A stretch of 64,000 nt of DNA, taken from Smittia aterrima (Eukaryota; Arthropoda; Insecta; Diptera; Chironomidae). This document shows positions 23,414 through 33,654 of the stretch, one piece after another. The position numbers and the translations under genes are program-made. The DNA is taken from assembly GCA_033063855.1 (NCBI GenBank), contig CP093829.1, forward strand, positions 3,606,243 through 3,670,242, in the 5' to 3' direction. Numbering within the stretch: the first letter of the stretch is position 1; each line of letters begins with the position of its first letter. The notes beneath the pieces are model-generated. The model saw nothing but the letters and a program-made list of their open reading frames with translations. It was not told where the DNA came from and did not search any database.

Positions 23414-24572
23414 TTTGCGTGATCGACTGCTGATTCAATTTTATTTTCACGGAGATTATTTTTTCGCCACCAGCAGCGCTTTAATCGATATTTTGAAATA
23501 ACGGCTTTAAAATGTCTAATTTCAAGTAGCTTCAAATTCAATAAATCAAATGCTAATGTTCAATTTGAATGAAAGCGAAAGCCATGACATAGTTGAAAAT
23601 TTTAATTATGCTGAAACGACGGAGTTTTAACAATCTGAAAATAGGCATTTAAAATCCGTTAATTCAAAATTCTTTGATTTTCAAGAGCGCCACCTAGATG
23701 TCCGACTAACAGTTGAACATAGTTTTTGAACGAGCACCGTTTGTAGTTTGAAGGGGCTTCATAAATTCAAGACGCGCTTCAAATCAGACGCTTAACTCAA
23801 GTTTACGTGTTAAATAAATGTTCTCTGTCATCAGAAAAATTTGAATCGTTTTATTAACATATCGATCCAGACATAACATACAAATTCGGTAAGAAAGAGT
23901 TGTTAGTTGAGACATAATTAGAAGTTAAAGTTTTTATCATAAATTTTTAAGGTGTGTTAGTGTTCGTTAGCCGTTTATACGCTTTATTGCCCTTATTTTC
24001 GAAATTATTTTGTGTTTACAATGGCTAAGACGAGATTGTGATAAAAGTAAACCTTCAAGACTTATCAGAGTACCATCTATTTACTCTAATGATAATTTTG
24101 ATTAGCACGAGAGTTAGCGGCGTTGATAGGACCAACGGAATTTATTTCGAGCTCACTCTCTTAAAAAAGAAGAATCTTCCCAGAACATTTATTTGCTATT
24201 CGTGAAAACTATTTTTGATTTGTTTGAGAGTCGAATCTTATGCTTTTCACTCTCGCTTTTATCCACCGTTAGTCAGATTGTTTTCATTTTTGAGACGATC
24301 ATCGAGGCTACGAAGAAAACGAAGAGAGGCGCTATAAATAAACATTAACAGTCGAATGTTCGACTTCAAACTTTCTCAAGAGACGATCATTTTCGTTCTC
24401 TTATATGTTCACATGCATCTTCTCTGATATTTGTTAACGAAAGAGTTCCCGCTTCTTTATGAAGTTGGTCCAAATCACGAAATCTTTATTAGCCACGACT
24501 AGTTTTCAAGGTCAAGTCAGCACTTAAACTCATTAATGATGTCATTTATTTTTGTTTCAGATAGAACAAATC
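23414..24572. other. Divergent promoter region, SdhB and koi
   Basis: About 1.2 kb between the SdhB start (minus) and the koi ATG (plus). A splice acceptor TTTGTTTCAG at 24551-24560 sits 12 bases before the koi ATG, so koi has an upstream untranslated exon within or before this interval. No gene is seen. Confidence 0.45.
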
Positions 24573-27500
24573 ATGGCAGATGCTCTCGGCATTGAAACAC
24601 GCAGCCGATCGCGATCGAAGACTCCTGGGCTATTGTTCGGCGAAAACGGGGATTCGAAAAACGCAAAGAAAATTCCAACCATCAGTTTGATTGAAGAAGA
24701 GGATGATGTTGTTGAAGTTATCCCTTCGTCTCAAGGGTCAAGACCCAGACGACAACGTCGTAGTGCTAAGGTTGTGACATCTGATACATCAACAGATGTA
24801 TCGACAGACTCTTTCAAGACTACAACAGCTAGCAAATCATCAGTAGTCACAACAACCGTAACAGAAGTAGTCAAAAGGTCAACGAACGGCAGCAAAGAAG
24901 AATCGAGCGAACAAGCTACGTCAACCACAATTACAAAGTCTACTATCGAAGGACCTGACGCACCTGAAAGCCAAAGCATCTTTAATAATATCTTTAACGC
25001 CATCAAGACGAGCACACCGATTCTGACCAACAAACGTTCAACACGCATCACTCAAGATGTCATGAGCCCATCGGTCAACATAGCTGAACATCCAGCATAC
25101 AAAGAATATAAGGAAGCAGGGGAGTACTGGAACAAATATCCCAAAACCGATTATACATACTCGGAACTTTCGCCTCATCGTCGTGAACTGAAGAATGGGG
25201 TTGTTGCAATGCCCAACATGTCTCGTCGATCTCTCGAGAAATACCAAAATCGCGTCGAGGTCATGATTCAGAACAATCCGGCCGAAGAGAGTTTCCTGCG
25301 ACGTAAATTTTTGACAACCAGCAACATGTCGTTCCAAAAACGATCGGCAGATCTTCAATACGACTCGACTGATGAAGTTGATGTGTCAGAGCTTCGTCGT
25401 ACCTTGCAAAATCGTCGGAAGCCGGCAGATAACATTGTCAGCCGCTTTTTCCTTATGATCATCAGCTACTTCTACTCAAGCTATTATTCAGTAACGCAGT
25501 TCTTCCGACGAGTCTTTTATCGCACAAACAGTCGTTACACTTACACACCAATTCGTAAGCAAAAAGGTAAGAATAACGATTGACAAATTAAAGAGAGTTA
25601 TATAACATTAAACATTTCACAGGCTTCTTCAGTCGTGCATCGGAAGCAATCAAGAAATTCGTTCTGCTTGGATTTAGCAAGGTTTACATTTTCGTTTCGA
25701 CTATTTTATGCTTGGATACCTGGATTCTCTACTCACGTTCTGATAACGCTGATAAGGTCGCAAGACGCCGAAGATTCTTGCTGCTTCTTTTGATCCTGTT
25801 GCCGTTGTTGCTGCTTGGCGGTGAGTACTTTTTTTATTTTTTTATTCCATTCACATAAATCGCGTAACGAAAAAATTGGAACTGAAAAAATTCTCTTCTT
25901 TTACAGGAACTTACATTTACCTTGATCCTCCTAAAAACCTTTCCTTCCCTAAAATTACTTTCCCCAAGATCAGTTTCCCGAAAATAACTTTGCCATCTCT
26001 GCCTAAGATTACCTTCCCAACAATCTCTTTGCCAAGCTTACCAACTCTTGCATGGCCCGCTTTTCTAACGTTCACGTTGCCTAGCTTCAACTTTTCTTGG
26101 CCCGAAATCTCATTCGAATGGTTGAAGTTTTCACGACCCGATTGGTTGAAATTCCCGGAACTTTCATTCAGCTGGCCTGAGATTTCTTTCGAATGGTTGA
26201 GCTTCTCTCGTCCGGAATGGCTTAAGTTCCCCGATTTGTCTTTCTCCTTCCCTGCAATTTCTCTTCCCTCATTCAATTGGCCTAGCATCACACTTCCGTC
26301 TTTTAACTGGCCAAGCATCTCGCTCCCATCCTTACCGAAAATTTCGCTTCCGTCAATGCCATCATTCGATTTTGGTCCGTACTTTGAATACATGGCCGAT
26401 AAATTCTCTGCGTTCAAAGATTCATCAGTTGAGATTTTTGATAAGATTTGCGAAGCTACATTCGGATTGCTCAATGAAGCTCAAATTGTTTGGAACGAAA
26501 ACTTCAACGCTGTATCAAATGTGAAGTAAACTAGCTCAAGATATTTCACGATTAGTTTTCAATAATTTTTAGTGAACCACAGTTCATTAGTTTTCATTTC
26601 TTCATTAGATAAAATAAATTGATTGCCATCTGATGGAAGAAAATTATTAGCAATTTCTTTGTTCGTCCCCAAATGACAAAGACTAAGAATCTATAATAAC
26701 CTTTGTCGAAGATTTGTTTCGACATCATTAGCTTTTAATTGTAAACGATAAGAGAGGCCACACCATGACAAGAAAAAAAAATCCCTCAACCCTCCCACCT
26801 GATGAAGTAATTCAATAACAAAACCTTTGAATAGACTGTAAATGCACAACTACCACCCATCCACTCACAATCATGCACATCCTTCCTTATCACTTAATAT
26901 AATTTTAACACGGCCCATGGAAGTTTAAATAACTCATTGAAGAAGGATAGTAGAATTTTTTTATTAAAGAAAAATTAAGCATTTGTCTGTTAATAATCAG
27001 TCGACCCTTCAAGACATGTCGACTGATTAAATCTTCACTTTGTAATTAAAGCTTAAGTTCATCAACAATTTTTATAGTTTCTCGAAAAATTAAATACTAA
27101 TAAAGTTGTAAAAATTCAATGGTAAATCAATTTGTTTATATTTCGGGGAAATCGTTTTCTTTTGCGATTTAAAAGAGTGAACTTGATTAAAATTCATGTT
27201 AAGGAAGGTGAGTTGTGCGATAGTAACTTCATCATTTTGTTGTTAATCGGCATTAAAGTTAAACTTCTATCCTTCTTCTCTGATGCTTTCATACTTTGTT
27301 CCATCATTTAACTTAAATTAAGAAGTTTTTGTTTCATGGTTTGGATCTTAATGCATGTCGTTTAAGGAGGATAGTCAGTTCCAGCTTTTTTTTGCCGTTT
27401 CAACAAAAATGATTTAGTTCGCATCGCAATGATATTCATCTCATTTATTTTCCAGCTTGGCTTTTATCTGATGACGAAAACAAGCTTTTCAATATAACCG

Positions 27501-29381
27501 CTCCACCCACACCTGATTTCACATCAGTTAAACAATTCTTTGCGAAGCTTTCAACACCTCAACTGCCTACGATGAACTTCACACCAAGTTTCAATTTGAA
27601 CTGGCTTTGGACGCCTTTAGTTGGACTTGGCGCAAGCTTCAAAGGATTTATGTTCAGTCGATCAAAGGAAGAGTTGAAAATTGCATTGGATGACGACAAA
27701 TTGCAAGGACTGATTGCCCATATCGAAAGATACATTGACCTCGCCCTGGTAGGAAAGTTCGAAGAAAATAACAAAATAGTTACTAAGGAAACCAATGACA
27801 AAATGACAGTTATATTTGCGACTACATTAAATGACGCCCTCGCAAATTATCATTACCAGTTGACGGCTCATGATATTGACATTATTGCTGCTCGAATCAA
27901 AACACAAATCGAGAGCGATCTCACTGACAAGGAACAGACAATTGTTAGCAAATTTACATTGTCGAATAATGAACAGTTACGTAAACTTCAAGACCAAGTG
28001 AAACAAAATATCGATTTGAAATTCACAGAGATTAAATTGGATAATCAAAACGTAAACTTAGATGATGTGTTACTAGCGATTTTAAAATCTGATAAACTCG
28101 CTGCTTTAATCGACGGAAAAATCAAGCCGGCATTTGACCAATTGAATCAACACGATATTGAAATAAATAGTCTCAAGTTAGACTTGAATTCATTGAAAGC
28201 TGAAGTAATCTCGAAATTCGTACAAGTTGATAATGAATTTACCGATGTCAAGAGAAGTTTAGGAGAAGATTTTTATAAACTTAAACAACAAAACGATAAG
28301 AGACTTGATGCTTTGCTTTTGGACATAGACGCCAAATTGGCTTCGTTCGGGGATTCTCATTTCACATCTGTTGACGAAAGCGTTAGACAAAACCTTTTCA
28401 CGATTCTTGGATTAAGTACGGCAGCTACTGGAGGAGCAATGGACGAAGAAGCGATCAAAAATTGGATTGGAAGCATGTTTGTAGCTAAGTCAGAACTCGA
28501 AGAAAGACTCAAACATGTTGAGACAAACAGTAATGAAGCTTTCAAACTGCAACTGAATGAAAACGCTGGGATCTTGATGAATGAAATAAACGAGGAAATC
28601 AAAAGACAAGTAGCGATATCATTGGCAGCTAAAGCCGGCGATCTTACTGTATCAGGTGGAGGAATTAGTGAAGAAGAAGTATTGAAAATTGTGAAAGGAG
28701 TTCTTGCAATTTATGATGCTGACAAGACTGGACTTGTTGACTTTGCTCTTGAATCTGCTGGTGGCCAAGTAATTTCGACTCGGTAAGATTTATGAATATT
28801 TAAGATTTTATTTGAAATAACAATAAATATTTGTTCACAGTTGCACCGAAAGCTATCGAGTTAAAAGTGCTGAAATCTCGATCTTCGGAATTCCTTTATG
28901 GTATCCATCAAACACTCCACGAACTGTTATTTCCCCTTCGGTTCAACCAGGAGATTGTTGGGCATTTCAAGGCTTCCCAGGATACTTAGTAGTTCAGTTG
29001 AACAACTTAATTCACGTCACGGGCTTCAGCTACGAGCACATTCCTCAATCTCTAGCGCCTAATGGTCTCATCGACTCTGCTCCAAATAATTTTACAGTTT
29101 GGGTAAGATCTTTAAATTCTTAACAACAATAATTGAGACTAATTTCTTATTTTTTTTTGTAGGGACTTCTAACTGAGATGGACAAAGATCCAGTGAATTT
29201 GGGTCGATATTTCTTCTCTGCAGAACCAAATGCTCCAAGCTTGCAATATTTCCCAGTGCAAAACAAAGAAATCGATCAACCTTACCAAATTATCGAATTG
29301 CGTGTGGAGTCAAACCATGGCAATCCACGCTATACGTGCCTTTATCGTTTTCGCGTTCATGGAGACGTCGTGAAGCATTGA
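24573..29381 (+). CDS. koi: SUN-domain inner nuclear membrane protein (klaroid type), long isoform
   Basis: Exons 24573-25566, 25623-25820, 27456-28782, 28841-29102 and 29163-29381 join in frame to 999 aa. SUN proteins span the inner nuclear membrane and bind KASH proteins to form the LINC bridge to the cytoskeleton. The nucleoplasmic N-terminus is Ser/Thr/Arg-rich. Hydrophobic segments occur at about 344-366 and, after RRRR, about 382-397 (LLLLLILLPLLLLGG). A long helical lumenal region follows (exon 27456-28782), then the SUN domain at about 840-998 (AEISIFGIPLWYPSNTPRTV, CWAFQGFPGYLVVQL, CLYRFRVHGD). An AATAAA at 29716 ends the transcript. Exon 2 can instead splice to a stop-containing exon at 25907. 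Confidence 0.93.
25907..26529 (+). CDS. koi: Alternative terminal exon of koi, SUN-less isoform with tandem Pro/aromatic repeats
   Basis: Exon 2 ends in phase 1 at 25820. Both the acceptor at 25905-25906 and that at 27454-27455 continue the frame. This exon adds 207 codons and ends at TAA 26527-26529, with its own AATAAA at 26613-26618. The short isoform would be 604 aa (24573-25566, 25623-25820, 25907-26529), keeping the membrane segments but no coiled coil or SUN domain. The lumenal tail is repetitive: FPKITFPKISFPKITLPSLP, two ~25-residue units beginning SWPEISFEWL, then LPSFNWPSI twice. Alternating Pro and aromatic residues suggest an amphipathic, possibly membrane-hugging structure; that is inference. 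Confidence 0.75.
26530..27455 (+). other. koi: koi intron downstream of the short terminal exon
   Basis: This is the 3'UTR of the short isoform (AATAAA at 26613) followed by AT-rich intronic sequence up to the acceptor TTTTCCAG ending at 27455. No other feature is seen. Confidence 0.5.
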
Positions 29382-29883
29382 AGTGAGATTGCGTGAAAAA
29401 TTGAGAGCTTGCAATAATGAGACAACCGGAAACCTCATCACAATTAGCAACCTAATTCGTTTTGTAAATGCATTTCTTCATTCTTCATGCCGCACTATAT
29501 TTAACTTTAGCATTTAAGAATTGCTTTGCAAGGTGTTCTAGCTTATAATTAATTATTATTACGTTCTGTTCATTAGCTTTAAGAGAGTTTCTTAAAATCG
29601 AATTCAAGTCAAACTAGAAATTGCGTAAGTAAGTGTCTTAATTCAATTGTTAAACTTAAGTTTATTTAAAATGATTTTGCGTTCATTAAGTTCAGAAGTA
29701 TCCATTAAGAAGATAAATAAAATAATTGAAATGCCTTACACAAGAAAAGTTTCTTGATTATTCTGGTGGATGGTGATTAAAGTCCAACGGAAATTTCAAA
29801 AGCTTAAAAGTGCTGAAATCTCTGTCTTCGTGCTTTTATCGTATCCCATCAAACACTCCCGATAGTTCGATTCATAATATTTT
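29382..29883 (+). other. koi 3'UTR, then start of the mosaic island
   Basis: The koi 3'UTR runs to the poly(A) signal AATAAA at 29716-29721. Beyond it is a short duplicated scrap of the koi SUN exon (29804-29860), and from 29884 the copied smaug leader begins. Confidence 0.6.
29804..29860 (+). pseudogene. koi: Duplicated scrap of a koi SUN-domain exon
   Basis: The stretch beginning TTAAAAGTGCTGAAATCTC and ending CATCAAACACTCCC closely matches koi exon sequence at 28861-28919, with small indels that break the frame. It is about 60 bp, too short and shifted to code, and lies in the koi 3' flank. It marks the left side of the mosaic island. Confidence 0.75.
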
Positions 29884-30281
29884 TATTTAAACACTTCATT
29901 ACCATTAACCAACGATATTAAGCAAAGGTGAGTCAAAATGCGATGGAATAATCATCGATTTCGTGCGGGAAATGGGGAAATTAATTTGCGAAATGATCAA
30001 ATCGGAATTTTTCTAAAATTCTGTGTCGTTCTTTAGTAACAAAAGAAACGAAGGCTCTTTCCATTGTTATACTCGATGTGAGCGCTCGTTTTTGAACCGA
30101 TGTTCCTTATCTAAAAAAAGGTTTCTTATTTTTCCAGTTCCTTTGACGCAGTAACAATCAATCAGTTGTAAACACTTTTAATTCGATTTCCAAGCGAAAC
30201 CTTTGATTTAAGCGGTGTGAATCGAATATCTTCATCTTAAAATAACTTGACAACCTGTGCTTCGAAGCCAAATCCGTAAAG
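29884..30281 (+). repeat. Copy of the smaug 5' leader (promoter-proximal exon and intron)
   Basis: About 395 bp nearly identical to 35825-36229, running exactly up to the ATG of the following gene. It contains the leader-intron donor GTGAGT (29928, after AAGCAAAG) and a branch/acceptor region ending TTTTTCCAG. Homology with the smaug copy stops at the start codon, so the leader now serves a different coding sequence. Confidence 0.9.
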
Positions 30282-30938
30282 ATGGAGAATAAACAATTTA
30301 ATGATCAGCTTCAGACGGATATGAAGATTAAAAATCGGGCTCACTTAGTCGAAAAACTGGAACCCATTACTAGCCGAATGCATATGACATTAACCAACAC
30401 TGCCAACACAGACAGTTTGTTCATTATTTCGAAAAAGTTCTACCTCGAAATATTATTGGATCCTCAATCTTGGAAAGTGAACGTTGTGAAGGTAAATAAA
30501 TTTATTAAAGAATCGAAGACAATGAAATTACATTTACAATTATTTCTTCCACAGGTGAACCACAATGGCTCGAGCAAATCAAAATCTGACACGACGATTA
30601 CCGAAATGCTAAGCGAAGGCGACTTTATTGGCTTCACTCAGCAGCTTGAAGGACTTCAATCAATATATCAACCCAACGCAGAATCGAAAATAAAATCGAA
30701 GCAAAATTTTGATCGGACCGCAGAGTCAGGATCCGCCTTAGCTCTGGATTTAAATATTCAAAAAAGAGCCTTAGATAAAACGTTTGATCGACTAGAATGT
30801 TCCATTTGCTTTGGATTACGATTCGCTTCCAAGAATCGCTTGAAGGCTCATATCCGTAAATTTCACATCGACGCTATGGTTTGTGGCATCGAATATCAAG
30901 AATACAGCGAAGGTCGTCTTGATGAAGAACGTCACTGA
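30282..30938 (+). CDS. Chimeric gene: MED1 N-terminal fragment joined to a C2H2 finger
   Basis: Open for 218 codons from the ATG supplied by the duplicated smaug leader. Residues about 22-130 resemble the N-terminal domain of Mediator subunit MED1: LVEKLEPITSRM, KKFYLEILLDPQSW, then NVVKVNHNGSS and FTQQLEGLQSIYQ. The similarity ends near KIKSK. The C-terminal part carries one C2H2 finger (CSICFGLRFASKNRLKAHIR) foreign to MED1. A 63-bp intron (30492-30554, GTAAAT...CCACAG) interrupts the MED1 part; it has no stop and is a multiple of three, so spliced (197 aa) and retained (218 aa) forms are both readable. Whether it is expressed is unknown. Confidence 0.72.
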   Translation: MENKQFNDQLQTDMKIKNRAHLVEKLEPITSRMHMTLTNTANTDSLFIISKKFYLEILLDPQSWKVNVVKVNKFIKESKTMKLHLQLFLPQVNHNGSSKSKSDTTITEMLSEGDFIGFTQQLEGLQSIYQPNAESKIKSKQNFDRTAESGSALALDLNIQKRALDKTFDRLECSICFGLRFASKNRLKAHIRKFHIDAMVCGIEYQEYSEGRLDEERH

Positions 30939-31134
30939 ACATTAAATTTTCATCTCGGGCCTCACAACGCTCAATACGTCAAGTCAAAAGTAATCAAGGT
31001 GTCCAACTTCATCTCATGCCACTTTTGAGCTTTTCAGGAGATAATCAAACTAAGGAATGTGATTCAATGGCTGTGAACCCTGAATAGGAACTTGAATCTA
31101 CTGATGACGAATAAAATTTATTCAATAAACTCAC

Positions 31135-31430
31135 CTGCTCAGTAATGATCCACGGAAGTTTTGGAAGACAATCCAGATCTTCTTCTGAGAACTTGCTGTG
31201 TGGAACGTCGTGTTCGATAAGCAAAACTTCATTTTCAGTGTCTTTATCTCCGAGAGGTCCAAGCGAGCGAACGAAATGACCTTGAGGATAGCGAGAGTGT
31301 CGTGGCCACTGATCGATAGCGACAATTATTCGCTGTCCATACAATTTTTCAGCTTTTCGAGTTTCAATTCGGACTCGAGGTATTTTTCGCTCTTCACATT
31401 TGTCTTCTAGCACAATTTCAATTGGTGAAG
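31135..31430 (-). pseudogene. Dis3: Dis3/Rrp44 cold-shock-region exon fragment
   Basis: On the minus strand the frame reads IPRVRIETRKAEKLYGQRII, then DQWPRHSRYPQGHFVRSLG, GDKDTENEVLLIEHDVPHSK and LPKLPWIITEQ. This is the Dis3/Rrp44 segment between the cold-shock domains and the RNB nuclease. The exon ends at an intact donor (GTGAGT) at 31134. It is open but truncated at its 5' end where it abuts the ABHD17 copy in head-to-head orientation. A different Dis3 exon (PIN) lies 27 kb away at 4331-4565. No complete Dis3 is present, so I call this a fragment. Confidence 0.85.
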
Positions 31431-31467
31431 TCCACTCTGCTGTTCTGCTTCAAGGATCACATCGAAA

Positions 31468-32371
31468 ATGGCTTTTCTGCCGCCGAAGCCAACGTACGTT
31501 TTAAAAGAAGTTAAGCAAGAAGAGTCAGCAGCAAGTGAATCGACGAATAACTCTCCAACGAAAAAGTATGAGTTCAGCTTTGTTCCTGAGTGTATAGAGA
31601 GTGGTCTAGCAGTTGACGAGAGGTTCATGAAGGATAATTTTGAAGCATTCTACACAAAGACGAAAAGAGGACACAAGATTGCTTGCTTGCACATAAAAAA
31701 TCCTTCAAAGAACGAAGCGAAATACACAATTTTATTTTCTCATGGGAATGCTGCTGATCTTGGTAAGACTCAAATCGCTTTATTTCCTTCAACTCCGATT
31801 GAATACTCCCGTGGTTTTAGGTATGCTTATTGGATTCTACTGTCGACTTGTCCATCAATTGAAAGTTAATCTCTTCAGTTATGACTTTTCCGGTTACGGA
31901 GCGTCTGAAGGTAGCGCTTCTGAGAAGAATCTCTACTCGGATATTGAAGCCGCTTGGCACGAGTTGTTGAAACGATATGATATTAAACGTGAGAACGTGA
32001 TTCTTTATGGCCAATCGATTGGGACAGCTCCAGCCGTTGATCTCGCATGTAAAGTTGAACCAGCTGGTGTTGTTCTGCACTCTCCGCTAATGTCTGGGAT
32101 TAGATTGCTTTTCCCTGTTCGAAGAACTTGGCTTTGCGATGCTTTTCCAATAATCGATAAAGTGTCTAAAATTAAAAGCAAAACTTTAGTGATTCATGGC
32201 ACTCAGGATGAGATCATTAACTTTTCCCACGGTCTCGAGATTTATGAGAAGTGTCAAAACCCTGTCGACCCGCTATGGGTAAAAGGCGCAAACCACAACG
32301 ACATCGAACAGTACGGAGAGTATAGCAAGAGACTAACACATTTTATAAATCACGATTTAACAGAGAAATGA
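31468..32371 (+). CDS. ABHD17 paralogue lacking the palmitoylated N-terminus
   Basis: Exons 31468-31762 and 31821-32371 give 281 aa beginning [10 protein letters not shown]. The Cys cluster and first 25 residues of the donor gene are missing, because the duplication breakpoint and a 14-bp deletion removed them. Ser, Asp and His of the triad ([21 protein letters not shown]) are intact and the intron is conserved. Without the acylated N-terminus the enzyme, if made, should be soluble and poorly targeted to membrane substrates. It has no copied promoter and lies head-to-head with a Dis3 fragment, so expression is doubtful. The TGA-C stop and open downstream frame are preserved. Confidence 0.72.
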
Positions 32372-33097
32372 CACGAGGATAACGATAAGAAGAAGTTGAG
32401 AACGAAACTGTCGGATTTCGGCGACGTTCAATCAAACGACGACTTCAACATTTCTCTAACTATAAGCAAATCATCCTCCACTTCTCAAATTGAGAAAATT
32501 GATAAAGATGAAGACTCTTGACAGACTCGTGAACAAAATTTGAAAGCCCATGTGACTGAATTCGGTTTAAACTTAGAAAAGAAAAAAATCAAACCCGATG
32601 AAAGTATTTGCAAGACGTCAGAGCATAAAAAGCGCGAAAGAGGTGAACAGGCGAATAAATGTTTGAATGGTTTGTTAAAGCATTTCATGGTTGATAAATC
32701 GATGGAACACGTTAATGAAACGATTAAACATGACAAGTCTCATCACCTCTCTTTAAAAGACTTGAGAAACACGGATCACCGTTCGAGACTCGTAAAATCT
32801 GTAAATCATTTACTTGACAGAAATTCACAGAAAAGTTTAGTTGCACAAGATTCTATCGAAATCATTTTCATTTCCGATGAGTTCATAAACAAAGCGCAAG
32901 AGCAAAATGTCACTGTCGTTGATGATCAAAGTGTTAAAGTTGAACGTGAAAATTCTACGAAAAAGAAGAAGTTCGTGGTGTGGGCAAACGAGTCGAAAAA
33001 ACGCAAAAAATCGAAGAAACAGAAAACTCTTAATTGTTTCCTTTCGATTGATGAGCCATTTGATAATTTAGAAGAAGTAAAAACAATCAAACTCTAG
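32372..33097 (+). CDS. Copied in-frame extension downstream of the ABHD17 paralogue
   Basis: Same frame as 31821-32371. After TGA (32369-32371) there are 49 open codons, a second TGA at 32519-32521 followed by C, then 191 codons to TAG at 33097. It is nearly identical to 11696-12421 with one visible amino-acid change (KSKKQK). Because the duplication is recent, its intactness is weak independent evidence for function. Confidence 0.5.
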
Positions 33098-33654
33098 AAT
33101 AATTGTGGAATTTAAATAGTTAATTAAATATCTCAATGTAAGATAAGGATATTCAATGCATTTTATCGCTTCATAAGAAAAATTGTAATAAAATCATTTC
33201 TTCTTCAGATATAGCAGATTATTTTTTAAGTAGACTAGTTAACTCAATAAAAAATTAACAATCATATTAAATGAAGACTTTCCGTTTTTTTGCTATGAAT
33301 AAATTAAAGGATTTTCCTGAAGGTCATTGTTTTCAGTTCAACAAACTTTTAGTTGTGGCATGTGAACGAGCAACTGGAATATAAATTAATCACGAGACAA
33401 CTTTTATTTTATGAAGTTTGAAGATTTTTTTATTTCGTGTTTAATCCTCACAAAAGATGTTGACTTCCTCCTTAATTGGTATTGTTGCTTGATCTGCATA
33501 GGATTTACTTAAGGTTGGATCTTCTTCCGGAAGAAGCTTGAATCAGAATCTAAAGGAAATTTGTAGCTTTAATTTCAATAACAAAAACTCCAGTTTTCTG
33601 TATAAAGCGAAAAATTTATTACAGAAAGTTTTTAAAGATCCAATTTACATAATT

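Larger units (their letters stand above)
31438..33508 (+). repeat. Inverted segmental duplication, recipient copy
   Basis: Reverse complement of 11282-13369. One end stops at the RpS7 stop codon (33508) and the other inside the Cys-rich first exon of ABHD17 (31438), with an internal 14-bp deletion just after the breakpoint. It joins a Dis3 exon on the left and the 3' flank of F-box gene 4 on the right. Confidence 0.93.

Noticed and set aside
25917..26474. 185-codon minus-strand frame opposite the koi alternative exon
   Set aside because: It is an antisense shadow of the repetitive coding exon, with no start or splice support.
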